Source of the DNA: UBA1847 sp942492205
Lineage (GTDB): Bacteria > Pseudomonadota > Gammaproteobacteria > Steroidobacterales > Woeseiaceae
Direction of reading: 5' to 3'
Length of the DNA: 64,000 nt
NCBI GenBank assembly: GCA_942492205.1
Contig: CALODT010000003.1
Span: 455,290 to 519,289, forward strand
Within the stretch, counting starts at the first letter, position 1; each line of letters opens with the position of its first letter. Below the pieces are notes generated by a model, which worked only from the letters and a program-made list of their open reading frames with translations, was not told where the DNA came from and did no database searches. Of the stretch, positions 10,261 through 18,336 are shown one piece after another. The position numbers were made by a program, and so were the translations under genes.

Positions 10261-11173
10261 GTTCGAACTGATTCGCCGGTTCTTCGAGCGACCGGTGACG
10301 ACACAGGATGTGCTCACCGGCATCGGTGACGACGGTGCCGTCATTCGGCCCGCGCCGGGCCTGGACCAGGTACAGGTTATCGACACGCTGGTCGAGGCGG
10401 TGCATTTTCCCGCAGATACCCCGGCCTCGGATATCGGCTATCGCGCGGTTGCGGTCAACCTGTCCGATGTTGCCGCGATGGGTGCGGAGCCTCGCTTCAT
10501 GACGCTCGCGCTAACGTTGCCGCCCAAAGACGAGCAATGGCTTGCCGACTTTGCGAGCGGCCTGTTCCAGGCGGCGAACGAGTTCGACGTTGCGCTGATC
10601 GGTGGCGATACCACGAGCGGGCCGCACGTGGTCGCAACTGTGCAGATCACCGCTGAAGTGCCGCCGGGCAAGGCGCTATTGCGCAGCGGCGCGAGGCAGG
10701 GCGATAGCGTTTTCGTTACCGGCACTTTCGGCGACGCCGCCGCCGGCCTGGCACTGCTTGCGCGCCATCAACACGATGAGTTTCTGGTCGGGCGCTTCCT
10801 GCGGCCACGCGCACGCGTTCGGATCGGCCGCCGTTTGTCGGGCCGCGCAAGTGCCGCGATCGATGTCTCCGACGGTCTGGTCGGTGATCTCGGCAAGCTC
10901 CTGTCGGCAAGCGGCGTAGGTGCCGAGGTCGACGTCGACCGCGTACCGCTGTCGGCGGCCATCAGAGCGAGGTTCGATGAATCGGAGCGGCTGCGTCTGG
11001 CCATGACCGGCGGAGACGACTACGAACTCTGTTTCACGGCGCGCAGCGAGCATATCCAGGACATTGACGGTGTGACGAAGATCGGCGAGGTGGTCGGCGG
11101 CGGCGGTCTCATCTGTCGCTGGCATGGCGACATTGTGGATTACGCCGACAGCGGGTACCGTCACTCGCTGTGA
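10253..11173 (+). CDS. thiL: Thiamine-monophosphate kinase
   Basis: 306 residues from a GTG at 10253 that overlaps the nusB stop; the reading frame stays open upstream but inside nusB. It starts VDEFELIRRFF, the usual ThiL N-terminus. Metal and ATP motifs are GIGDDGAVI, VNLSDVAAMGAEP, GGDTTSG, DVSDGLVGDL and TGGDDYELCF. ThiL phosphorylates thiamine monophosphate to the pyrophosphate cofactor. Its stop overlaps the GTG of pgpA (GTGA), the standard nusB-thiL-pgpA arrangement. Confidence 0.96.
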   Translation: MDEFELIRRFFERPVTTQDVLTGIGDDGAVIRPAPGLDQVQVIDTLVEAVHFPADTPASDIGYRAVAVNLSDVAAMGAEPRFMTLALTLPPKDEQWLADFASGLFQAANEFDVALIGGDTTSGPHVVATVQITAEVPPGKALLRSGARQGDSVFVTGTFGDAAAGLALLARHQHDEFLVGRFLRPRARVRIGRRLSGRASAAIDVSDGLVGDLGKLLSASGVGAEVDVDRVPLSAAIRARFDESERLRLAMTGGDDYELCFTARSEHIQDIDGVTKIGEVVGGGGLICRWHGDIVDYADSGYRHSL

Positions 11174-11670
11174 ACGCGCCAGCGAAGAAATCCCCGAAGA
11201 TCGCCGCACGCACGGTTTTGACCGATCCGGTCAATTTCCTGGCGTTTGGTTTCGGCACCGGGCTTGCCCCGTTTGCGCCAGGCACCTTCGGATCGCTGCC
11301 CGGAGTTCTGCTGTTCTGGCTGACGCTGGATTCCGGACTTTATGTTCAATTGGGTGTCGGCCTGGGGTTGGTCCTGGCCGGTATCTGGATCTGCGGCGAG
11401 AGCGCACGGCGGATAGGGGTACATGATCACGGGGGCATCGTCTGGGACGAGATCGCCGGCATGTACCTGACGCTGCTCGCAGCGCCACTGTCACCCATCG
11501 GCTGGCTGCTCGCGTTCATTCTTTTCAGGGCCGCCGATATTGTTAAACCCTGGCCGATTCGGGACCTGGATCACAGACTGGGCGGGGGCGTGGGAATTAT
11601 GCTGGACGACCTCGTAGCCGCGCTGTATGCCGCAGTAGTACTGGGTTTTTACAGGTGGCTGATGATCTAA
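11170..11670 (+). CDS. pgpA: Phosphatidylglycerophosphatase A
   Basis: 166 residues from a GTG overlapping the thiL stop. A short basic N-terminus precedes GFGTGLAPFAPGTFGSLPG, the PgpA signature. Membrane helices follow, and the motif DHGGIVWDEIAGMYL carries the conserved acidic residues. The C-terminus has FRAADIVKPWPIRDLDHRLGGGVGIMLDDL. It dephosphorylates phosphatidylglycerophosphate to phosphatidylglycerol in the inner membrane. It ends the run that begins at glyA. Confidence 0.95.
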   Translation: MNAPAKKSPKIAARTVLTDPVNFLAFGFGTGLAPFAPGTFGSLPGVLLFWLTLDSGLYVQLGVGLGLVLAGIWICGESARRIGVHDHGGIVWDEIAGMYLTLLAAPLSPIGWLLAFILFRAADIVKPWPIRDLDHRLGGGVGIMLDDLVAALYAAVVLGFYRWLMI

Positions 11671-11684
11671 CCAGTTGAGACAAC

Positions 11685-12989
11685 ATGGCGACCAATGTAA
11701 GCAACATCGAACGCCCGGCCGGCGTTCCCGAGAAGATCGGCAAGTACGTCATCATCAACAAAATTGGTCGCGGTAGCACGGGCATCGTCTACCTGTCTCA
11801 CGATCCGTACTACCGTCGCGACGTCGCGATCAAAGTCTACAACATCGAAGAAGACCCGGACGCCGAGCGCGCCAAGGTCTCTCGCAAGATGTTTTTCAAT
11901 GAAGCGCACATGGTCGGGATGTTGCAACACCCGAACATCATGCCGATCTACGACGCGGGCGAGGAAGACGGCAGCTACTACGTCGTCACCGAACATATCC
12001 AGGGTGCGAGGACGCTCGCCGCTTACTGCCGACCCGACAACCTGTTGCGCGTCGACGATGTCGTGGAAATTATCTACAAGTGTGCCAAGGCGCTGCACTA
12101 CGCACACGGTCGCGGCGTCATTCATCGCGACATCAAGCCCAGCAACGTCATGCTCACGATCGATAACGATGTGCGCATCATCGATTTCGGCATAGCGATC
12201 GTCAGCGACTCGGACGTATCGCGCATAGAGGGTATCGCCGGTAGCCCGAGCTACATGTCGCCCGAGCAGGTGCAGTCCGAAGAACTGACGCCACGCTCCG
12301 ACCTGTACTCACTGGGCGCCGTCATGTACGAACTGTTGACAGGCTTCCGACCGTTCAGGGCTGATAACCTGTCGAAGCTGTTGCACCAGATTGTCTACGC
12401 GACGCCGCCGCCGATTCACACCTATCGTGACGACCTTCCCGAGGAGCTCGAGCACGTGGTAATGACCACGATGCAGAAGGAGCCGGGCAAGCGACTGACG
12501 ACGGGCAATGCGATGGCCGCGGAGCTGACGCGGGTGTACAAGGACCTGCGCCAGAAATACGACAGCCTCGACAACCAGGAACATTTCGACCTGCTGCGCA
12601 CGCTGACGTTTTTTCACGAGTTCTCGCACGCCGAAATCTGGGAAGTTCTCAGGGCGTCGGACTGGCACGAGTACAAAGACGGCGAGGATATTGTGCGTGA
12701 AGGCGAGGTGGATGATCGCTTCTACATCATCGTCGCCGGCAACGTCGCCGTGCAGGCAAACGGCAACAACCTCGGAACACTGTCCAACGGTGACTGTTTC
12801 GGCGAGACCAGCTATGTCAGCGGCGCGCGGCGCCAGGCGTCTATCAGGGCACAGGGCCAGGTTACGATTCTGCGAGTCAGTTCATCGCTGATGGAGCAGG
12901 TGTCCTCGGCCTGCCAGTTGCGTTTCAACAAGGTGTTTCTGCGGGCGCTGATCAACCGACTGCAAGGCAGCGGCGGGGCGAATACCTGA
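11685..12989 (+). CDS. Hanks-type Ser/Thr kinase with C-terminal cyclic-nucleotide-binding-like domain
   Basis: 434 residues. The kinase domain (about 20-290) has the Gly loop GRGSTGIVY (28-36), VAIK with K50, HRDIKPSN (147-154), DFG (167-169), and SPSYMSPEQ as activation segment end; all catalytic residues are intact. A second domain (about 308-415) has the cNMP-binding fold pattern: EGEVDDRFYIIVAGNVAV, NGDCFGETS and GARRQAS, where the family has FGE...RxA. The arrangement recalls cGMP-dependent kinase in reverse domain order. No membrane segment is present. It begins 14 bp after pgpA. Ligand binding is inferred only. Confidence 0.88.
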   Translation: MATNVSNIERPAGVPEKIGKYVIINKIGRGSTGIVYLSHDPYYRRDVAIKVYNIEEDPDAERAKVSRKMFFNEAHMVGMLQHPNIMPIYDAGEEDGSYYVVTEHIQGARTLAAYCRPDNLLRVDDVVEIIYKCAKALHYAHGRGVIHRDIKPSNVMLTIDNDVRIIDFGIAIVSDSDVSRIEGIAGSPSYMSPEQVQSEELTPRSDLYSLGAVMYELLTGFRPFRADNLSKLLHQIVYATPPPIHTYRDDLPEELEHVVMTTMQKEPGKRLTTGNAMAAELTRVYKDLRQKYDSLDNQEHFDLLRTLTFFHEFSHAEIWEVLRASDWHEYKDGEDIVREGEVDDRFYIIVAGNVAVQANGNNLGTLSNGDCFGETSYVSGARRQASIRAQGQVTILRVSSSLMEQVSSACQLRFNKVFLRALINRLQGSGGANT

Positions 12990-12990
12990 G

Positions 12991-13299
12991 TTATTGTTGC
13001 GCCGACTCACCGGTTACTGACATCGTCAGTGTCGGCGGGTGGCGGCGATAGCGCCAGTAGGCGTGTAACCCCAATCCGAGCCGCACGATCCAGCCAAGCG
13101 CTATCCCCAGGATTATCAGGCTCGCAAGCCCCCACGCGATTTCCGCGAGCACCGTCGTCAGCGTGAAGGGCTGCACGCCGAAAGCGGCCAGTCCGGCAAA
13201 GATGACGATCGCACCGACCGACAACACCAGGCTGCCCAGAACAAAGCCGACGGCTACGGTTCGTACGATATTGCGTCGCGAGTAGGTCAAATCGAACAT
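12991..13299 (-). CDS. Small membrane protein of unknown function
   Basis: 102 residues with two or three hydrophobic segments: VAVGFVLGSLVLSVGAIVIFAGLAA (about 14-38), and IAWGLASLIILGIALGWIVRLGLG (about 53-77). The tail is basic then polar (YWRYRRHPP). It is convergent with the kinase gene: the two stops are separated by one base. No characterised family is recognised. Support is the length, clear membrane topology and good coding character in a gap no other gene fills. Confidence 0.6.
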   Translation of the reverse strand: MFDLTYSRRNIVRTVAVGFVLGSLVLSVGAIVIFAGLAAFGVQPFTLTTVLAEIAWGLASLIILGIALGWIVRLGLGLHAYWRYRRHPPTLTMSVTGESAQQ

Positions 13300-13333
13300 T
13301 GAATTCTCCGATGCGTCTGGTACAACCTAGCTT

Positions 13334-13903
13334 ATGGCATGGCGGAATTCAAAAAATCTCGTTGCGCTCGCGGCGCTTTGCATTGTGGCTCCATGGGCGT
13401 CCGCCGACGAGGGCAAAGAAACAGCCAGCCCCGACTGGGGCTGGTCAAATATCGTCAAGACCAAGTTTGGAAGAAGCAAGACGCCGGTTGGCATTGGACT
13501 TTATACGACGCGCAAGAATGCCTATGGCGTGGGTTTCCGTTGCGAAAAAGCCAAGCTCTACGCGTTTGTCGCGGTGAAGAAGGTCAGCGTCAGGGACACC
13601 ATGATTCGCGGCGCGCGTCGGCCAGTTTGGTGGGATGTCGGGTATTCGCTTGATGGCGCAGAGGAAACCGTGGAAGAGTGGATCAGCCTCCACAACGGCT
13701 TGATGTTCATGGTGAAGTCGAGGTCGACCTCACTCGCGATCTTCGAGGCGGCGAGGCTCGGCAAGACGTTGATAGTCCAACCGAAGAACGGCAAGGCTGT
13801 TAGTATCGAGTTGCCGGCCGACACGATCGGGATCTTCGATAAGTTCTGGGATCGATGCGGCCTCGGCGTGACAGCGGCAACCGCTCCGGCTGCCAGCGCA
13901 TAG
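13334..13903 (+). CDS. Exported protein of unknown function
   Basis: 189 residues. The N-terminus MAWRNSKNLVALAALCIVAPWASA is a good Sec signal peptide with cleavage after ASA (residue 24). The mature part is beta-rich, with VGIGLYTTRKNAYGVGFRCEKAKLYAF, and contains two cysteines (FRCEK and WDRCGLG) that could form a disulfide in the periplasm. It ends with a low-complexity Ala-rich tail. It is divergent from the small membrane protein and 50 bp upstream of the M20 peptidase on the same strand. Family not recognised. Confidence 0.65.
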   Translation: MAWRNSKNLVALAALCIVAPWASADEGKETASPDWGWSNIVKTKFGRSKTPVGIGLYTTRKNAYGVGFRCEKAKLYAFVAVKKVSVRDTMIRGARRPVWWDVGYSLDGAEETVEEWISLHNGLMFMVKSRSTSLAIFEAARLGKTLIVQPKNGKAVSIELPADTIGIFDKFWDRCGLGVTAATAPAASA

Positions 13904-13953
13904 CGCCAATCAGCACAACTCGCACTCATTACAAGAATACGGGGATACCGACG

Positions 13954-15264
13954 ATGAATCGCTTTATTTGCCTGACAATGGCGCTGTTTGCGTTGCCGAC
14001 CTTCGCCGCGGATCTGAATGGCGCGGTGCAGAAAGACTACGACGCACACCTGGCGGCCTTGTTCGATCACTTCCATCGCAATCCGGAACTCTCGACCGTC
14101 GAATTCGCGACCGCGACGCGCATGGCCGATGAGCTTCGGGCAGCCGGTTTCGACGTGACGGAAAATGTCGGTGGCACCGGCGTTGTCGCAATGCTCGAGA
14201 ATGGCGCCGGGCCCCTGGTCATGATGCGTGCTGACATGGACGGCTTGCCGGTCGAGGAGAAGTCAGGCCTGGCAAATGCATCGCGCGCGACGCAGACGGA
14301 CCCGATCACCGGCAACGAGGTTTTCACAATGCACGCGTGCGGGCACGATGTGCACATTACCAGCCTGGTTGGCACCGCCCGCCAGATGGCGGCCCGCAAG
14401 GAGCAGTGGAGCGGCACCCTGATGCTCGTAGTGCAGCCGGCTGAGGAGCGTGTGCTCGGCGCGCGCGCGATGCGCGACGACGGTCTCTGGGAACGCTTTG
14501 GCAAGCCGGACTATGCGCTGGCGTTTCACGTCTCTTCAAGCGACGTTGCCGGCATCATAAACGTGTCGGAGGGTAGTCCTTATGCCGGTGCCGACACGGT
14601 CGATATCATTATCAAAGGTGTCGGCGCGCACGGCGCGAGCCCGCATCGAGGCAAAGACCCGATCGTCCTGGGCAGCCAGATCGTACTGGCACTGCAGACG
14701 CTGGTGTCGCGCGAACTGTCGCCGCGCGATCCGGGCGTCGTTACGGTCGGCTCGTTTCATTCCGGCACCAAGCACAACATCATCTCGGATGAAGCGCATC
14801 TGCAGCTGACGGTGAGAAACACCAGTGAAGAGACGCGCGCGATTTTGCTAAACGGCATCAAACGCATTGCCGAAAACATGGGGCGCGTCGCCGGTCTTCC
14901 TGAAGACATGTTGCCCGAGGTCATCATCTCCGAGGAAAGCGTTCCGCCAACCACGAATGACCCGGAGCTGGCGCGTCGGCTGAAGGTCGCGTGGGCCGAT
15001 GCCCTTGGGGACGCCGCTGTCGTCGATATTCCGACCAAGGGTATGGGAGCGGAGGATTTTCCGTACTTCACCGTCGATCCGGACATACCGAGCGTGTACT
15101 GGGCGGTTGGTGGTACGCCGCTGTCCGACTTCGACACGGAGATGGCGGGCGGTCCGCCCGTGCCGAGTCATCACTCGCCGCTGTTCAAAATATCCCCTGA
15201 GCCGTCCGTGCGGACAGGCGTCGAGTCGACGGTTGTCGCATTGGTGACGCTGCTTCAGCAGTAG
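13954..15264 (+). CDS. Exported M20D-family metallopeptidase/amidohydrolase
   Basis: 436 residues from the ATG at 13954, chosen because it begins a signal peptide (MNRFICLTMALFALPTFAA); the longer frame does not. Dinuclear metal ligands of the M20D group are visible: MHACGHDVH, QPAEERVLGA, a histidine in AFHVSS, and SHHSPLF near the C-terminus. Relatives hydrolyse N-acyl amino acids, indole-acetyl or hippuryl conjugates; the substrate here is unknown. Location should be periplasmic. Its TAG stop is formed by the first bases of the palindromic repeat that follows. Confidence 0.88.
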   Translation: MNRFICLTMALFALPTFAADLNGAVQKDYDAHLAALFDHFHRNPELSTVEFATATRMADELRAAGFDVTENVGGTGVVAMLENGAGPLVMMRADMDGLPVEEKSGLANASRATQTDPITGNEVFTMHACGHDVHITSLVGTARQMAARKEQWSGTLMLVVQPAEERVLGARAMRDDGLWERFGKPDYALAFHVSSSDVAGIINVSEGSPYAGADTVDIIIKGVGAHGASPHRGKDPIVLGSQIVLALQTLVSRELSPRDPGVVTVGSFHSGTKHNIISDEAHLQLTVRNTSEETRAILLNGIKRIAENMGRVAGLPEDMLPEVIISEESVPPTTNDPELARRLKVAWADALGDAAVVDIPTKGMGAEDFPYFTVDPDIPSVYWAVGGTPLSDFDTEMAGGPPVPSHHSPLFKISPEPSVRTGVESTVVALVTLLQQ

Positions 15265-15385
15265 GAGCGCGCCCCAGCGCGCCAGGTGCCCTCGGGGTGC
15301 GAAGCGAAGCGGCAGCCGCCAGGCTGCAACGAGTCTATTCCCACCCCGAGGGTAGGAGCGCGCCGGGTGCCTTTACGGTGCGAAC
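15261..15385. repeat. GTAGGAG-type extragenic palindromic element (two units)
   Basis: Begins GTAGGAGCGCGCC at 15261 and overlaps the stop codon of the M20 gene. Two 11-base arms, 15289-15299 (CCCTCGGGGTG) and 15342-15352 (CACCCCGAGGG), are perfect reverse complements enclosing GCGGCAGCCGCCAGGCTGC. A second GTAGGAGCGCGCC starts at 15353. The same core words occur at 56.9-57.5 kb and 61.8-62.5 kb. It fills the gap between the convergent M20 and xseB genes. Confidence 0.8.
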
Positions 15386-15394
15386 CCGTAGCCG

Positions 15395-15634
15395 TCAGTC
15401 CTCGTCATCGCCCAGGAATTCGTCCAGGTCCTCGCCGCCCGCGCTCTGCAGCAGGATCTCGACTTTTTGCTCTGCGTCTTTGAGTGCGTTCTGGCAGCCG
15501 CGCGTCAGCTTGATGCCTTCCTCGAATTTCTTCATGGCTTTCTCGAGCGGCAGGTCGCCTGACTCGAGTTCTTCGACCAGCTCTTCGAGATCGGACAGCG
15601 ACTTTTCCAGGTTGAACTTTTTCGCAGAACTCAT
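15395..15634 (-). CDS. xseB: Exodeoxyribonuclease VII small subunit
   Basis: 79 residues from the ATG at 15634. The family pattern is clear: FNLEKSLSDLEELVEELESGDLPLEKAMKKFEEG followed by CQNALKDAEQKVEILL, a two-helix hairpin. It forms the ssDNA-degrading complex with XseA. The ispA and dxs genes that usually follow xseB in gammaproteobacteria are not here; downstream is the palindromic element and a convergent peptidase gene. The acidic tail (GGEDLDEFLGDDED) is normal for the family. Confidence 0.93.
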   Translation of the reverse strand: MSSAKKFNLEKSLSDLEELVEELESGDLPLEKAMKKFEEGIKLTRGCQNALKDAEQKVEILLQSAGGEDLDEFLGDDED

Positions 15635-15736
15635 GGCTTTCTTCCGCACTGGGTAGCGCCGATACGCTACAGACAGGCGCACACAGCGTCAATGCGTGTG
15701 CGCATCGTAAAGCCGTTTGCTCCGCAGTTTCCACGG

Positions 15737-15765
15737 TTGACAGGGCAGGGGCGGAGGCATAGAGT
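15737..15765 (+). promoter_or_regulatory. Sigma-70 promoter for the rubrerythrin operon
   Basis: TTGACA (15737-15742), a 17-base spacer, then TAGAGT (15760-15765). Transcription would start about 15772, just before the palindrome at 15774, giving a leader of about 50 bases to the GTG start of rubrerythrin. Confidence 0.65.
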
Positions 15766-15773
15766 CATTTAGC

Positions 15774-15790
15774 ATTAGACTGGGTCTAAT
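15774..15790. promoter_or_regulatory. Palindromic operator candidate
   Basis: ATTAGAC-TGG-GTCTAAT is a perfect 7-base inverted repeat immediately downstream of the predicted transcription start of the rubrerythrin operon. A repressor bound there would block initiation or early elongation. The sequence does not match the Fur, PerR, OxyR or IscR consensus that I can recall. Confidence 0.5.
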
Positions 15791-15823
15791 TAAATTTCAT
15801 TATCATCTGAGAGGGGACTTACC

Positions 15824-16243
15824 GTGTCACTAAAAGGCAGCAAGACAGAAAACAACCTCAAAGACGCATTTGCCGGTGAATCGCAGGCGAACCGTCGTTA
15901 CCTCTATTTTGCGGCAAAAGCGGACGTCGAAGGCTACAACGATGTCGCTGCCGTGTTCCGTTCGACGGCGGAGGGCGAAACCGGTCACGCGCACGGTCAC
16001 CTTGAATACCTGGAGGAAGTTGGCGACCCGGCAACCGGTTTGCCGATCGGCGGAACAGCCCAAAACCTGGCAGCCGCTATCGCTGGTGAAACGCACGAGT
16101 ACACCGACATGTACCCCGGCATGGCGAAGACAGCCCGTGATGAGGACTTCGACGAGATTGCGGACTGGTTTGAAACGCTGGCGAAAGCCGAGCGTTCTCA
16201 CGCCAATCGCTTCCAGAAAGCGCTTGATTCACTCGACGATTAA
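15824..16243 (+). CDS. Rubrerythrin (ferritin-like diiron domain only)
   Basis: 139 residues from a GTG at 15824 with GAGGGGA upstream. The four-helix diiron motifs are AFAGESQANRRY, AEGETGHAHGHLEYLEEVG, AIAGETHEYTDMYPGMA and AKAERSHANRF, i.e. two pairs of ExxH-type ligands. The C-terminal rubredoxin domain of classical rubrerythrin is absent. Such proteins reduce peroxide or handle iron. It is the first gene of a three-gene operon with an Fe-S oxidoreductase that could supply electrons. Confidence 0.92.
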   Translation: MSLKGSKTENNLKDAFAGESQANRRYLYFAAKADVEGYNDVAAVFRSTAEGETGHAHGHLEYLEEVGDPATGLPIGGTAQNLAAAIAGETHEYTDMYPGMAKTARDEDFDEIADWFETLAKAERSHANRFQKALDSLDD

Positions 16244-16299
16244 GCAATGACGCGAATGCCGGGTCGCCCGGCCCGGCATTCCCTGTCGCCGGAAATAAA

Positions 16300-17643
16300 A
16301 TGAGCAACCCGGAAGGCAGGCGGGAAGGTAGCCTCGAAGCGCCGACTCGCCACGCGCTCGACTGGCAGTCGGACGCATTCTATGACGAACAGCCGCTGTT
16401 CGAGGAGCTCGAGCGAGTCTTCGATATCTGCCACGGCTGCCGTCGCTGTTTCAACCTCTGCAATTCGTTTCCCACGTTATTCGACGCTGTTGACGAGTCC
16501 GATACGATGGAAGTCGATGGCGTGCCCAAGAAGGTCTATTGGGATGTCGTCGATCATTGCTACCTGTGCGACATGTGCTACATGAGCAAGTGTCCGTACG
16601 TGCCGCCACACGAGTGGAACATCGATTTTCCGCATTTGATGCTGCGCGCCAAAGCAGCGCGCTTCAAGAAACAGGGCGCGTCGTTTCGAGACACGGTCCT
16701 GAGCTCTACGGACAGGGTTGGCAAGCTTGCCGGCATTCCAGTGGTCGTTACTGCGGTAAACGCGACCAACCGCAGCAAAGCAGGGCGCAAGCTGGTCGAG
16801 AAGGCACTGGGCGTGCATCGCGATGCGCCCGTACCGCCATACCACTCGAAAACAGCGAGGAAACGACTGCAACGGCTGCAGCATGCCGGCGAAGTTGCCG
16901 CAACGCCGACGGCCGGCACACGCGGCAAGGTCGTGCTCTACACGACCTGCTATGGCAACCGTAACCACCCGGAGATCGACGAGGACCTTGTCGCGGTATT
17001 CGAGCACAACGACATCCCGATGGCGCTCGCCGAGAAAGAAGTCTGTTGCGGTATGCCGAAGCTGGAGCTGGGTGACCTGGAGTCGGTGGCCAAAGCTAAG
17101 GAAATCAACATCCCTGTGCTTGCGAAAATGGTTGACGCCGGGTGGGATATCGTCACCCCGATACCGTCCTGCACCCTCATGTTCAAGCAGGAGCTGCCGC
17201 TGATGTTCCCGGATGATCCGGAGGTGGCGAAAGTCAGGGACGCGATGTTCGACCCGTTTGAATACCTGATGCTGCGGCACAAGGATGGCCAGCTCAAGAC
17301 CGACTTCCAGCAGTCACTTGGCAAGGTCTCCTACCAGGTTCCCTGCCATCTGAGAGTGCAGAATATCGGTCTGAAGACGCGTGACGCGCTGCAACTTGTG
17401 CCGGACACAACGGTCGAAGCGATCGAACGCTGCTCGGGACACGACGGCACTTACGCCGTCAAGAAAGAGTTCCACGAGGTATCGAAGAAGATCGCGCGCC
17501 CCGTGATCAATAAATTAAAGAAAGCAGAAGCCGACCACTTCGTCAGCGACTGCCCGATGGCGGCGGAGCAGATCGTCCAGGACCTGGACGATCACAAGGC
17601 GAACAACCCGATGAGTTTGCTGAGAATGGCCTACGGAATATGA
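16300..17643 (+). CDS. Fe-S oxidoreductase with two 4Fe-4S clusters and CCG domains (GlpC/HdrD-like)
   Basis: 447 residues. Two cysteine clusters lie near the N-terminus: CHGCRRCFNLCNSFP and, about 45 residues on, CYLCDMCYMSKCPY. Further on are two cysteine-rich CCG-type segments (TTCYGNRNH...EKEVCCGMPK, and PCHLRVQNIG...DCPMAAEQ), as in heterodisulfide reductase D and the anaerobic glycerol-3-phosphate dehydrogenase subunit C. The protein lacks membrane segments. The setting between rubrerythrin and DUF3501 suggests it passes electrons in peroxide defence or an Fe-S redox step. The stop overlaps the next start. Confidence 0.88.
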   Translation: MSNPEGRREGSLEAPTRHALDWQSDAFYDEQPLFEELERVFDICHGCRRCFNLCNSFPTLFDAVDESDTMEVDGVPKKVYWDVVDHCYLCDMCYMSKCPYVPPHEWNIDFPHLMLRAKAARFKKQGASFRDTVLSSTDRVGKLAGIPVVVTAVNATNRSKAGRKLVEKALGVHRDAPVPPYHSKTARKRLQRLQHAGEVAATPTAGTRGKVVLYTTCYGNRNHPEIDEDLVAVFEHNDIPMALAEKEVCCGMPKLELGDLESVAKAKEINIPVLAKMVDAGWDIVTPIPSCTLMFKQELPLMFPDDPEVAKVRDAMFDPFEYLMLRHKDGQLKTDFQQSLGKVSYQVPCHLRVQNIGLKTRDALQLVPDTTVEAIERCSGHDGTYAVKKEFHEVSKKIARPVINKLKKAEADHFVSDCPMAAEQIVQDLDDHKANNPMSLLRMAYGI

Positions 17644-18233
17644 GCACCATGGAAAAACTGACACGCGACAAACTTTTCAGTCTTGAGCAATATGCCGAAG
17701 CGCGACCTGCGTTCCGGGAAAAAGTACTGCAGCACAAGCGCGATCGACGCCTTGCGCTGGGCACCAATGCTGCGCTTTATTTCGAAGATTTCCTGACCAT
17801 GCAATACCAGGTCCAGGAAATGCTTCGCATCGAGCGTATCTTCGAGGCCGATGGCATCAACGAAGAGCTTGAAGCCTACAATCCGCTGATTCCGGACGGT
17901 TCCAACTGGAAGGCCACCTTCATGGTCGAGTTTCCGGAAGTCGAAGAGCGCCGTGCCATGTTGACGCAGCTCAGGGGAATCGAGAATCGCGTTTACGTAC
18001 AGGTTGCCGATTTCGATCGGGTATTCGCGATCGCCGACGAGGACCTGGAGCGATCCGACGATGACAAGACATCGGCCGTTCACTTCATGCGTTTCGAGTT
18101 CCCACCGGAGCAGGTAGCTGCACTTAAAGATGGCGCGTCCCTCGTGGCCGGCATCGATCACGAGAATTACCGCGTCGAGGTCAGTCCGGTTGCCGAGAAT
18201 GTCAGGAAGTCCCTGGTAGCCGATTTTGATTAG
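17640..18233 (+). CDS. DUF3501 family protein
   Basis: 197 residues starting at the ATG that overlaps the previous TGA (ATGA); a second ATG at 17649 is possible. Conserved features are REKVLQHKRDRRLALGTNAALYFEDFLTMQYQVQEMLRIERI and FMRFEF near the C-terminus. DUF3501 has no known activity but is often found next to a rubrerythrin and a CCG-type Fe-S protein, as here. It is soluble and cysteine-free, so it is more likely a partner or regulator than a redox carrier (inference). Confidence 0.88.
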   Translation: MSTMEKLTRDKLFSLEQYAEARPAFREKVLQHKRDRRLALGTNAALYFEDFLTMQYQVQEMLRIERIFEADGINEELEAYNPLIPDGSNWKATFMVEFPEVEERRAMLTQLRGIENRVYVQVADFDRVFAIADEDLERSDDDKTSAVHFMRFEFPPEQVAALKDGASLVAGIDHENYRVEVSPVAENVRKSLVADFD

Positions 18234-18336
18234 TAATTAGCAGGCTCATTCGTTTTTGCGGGTGCGCCCGCTATCCATTCAGGCTAGAATCGCGCCGGGC
18301 ACCTTTCTGGCAATCTGATAACTGGCTATCTGATTG

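Noticed and set aside
18258..18271. GCGGG-TGCG-CCCGC hairpin before parE as a terminator for the DUF3501 operon
   Set aside because: The short stem has T residues before it, not after it, on the plus strand, and no minus-strand gene needs it.
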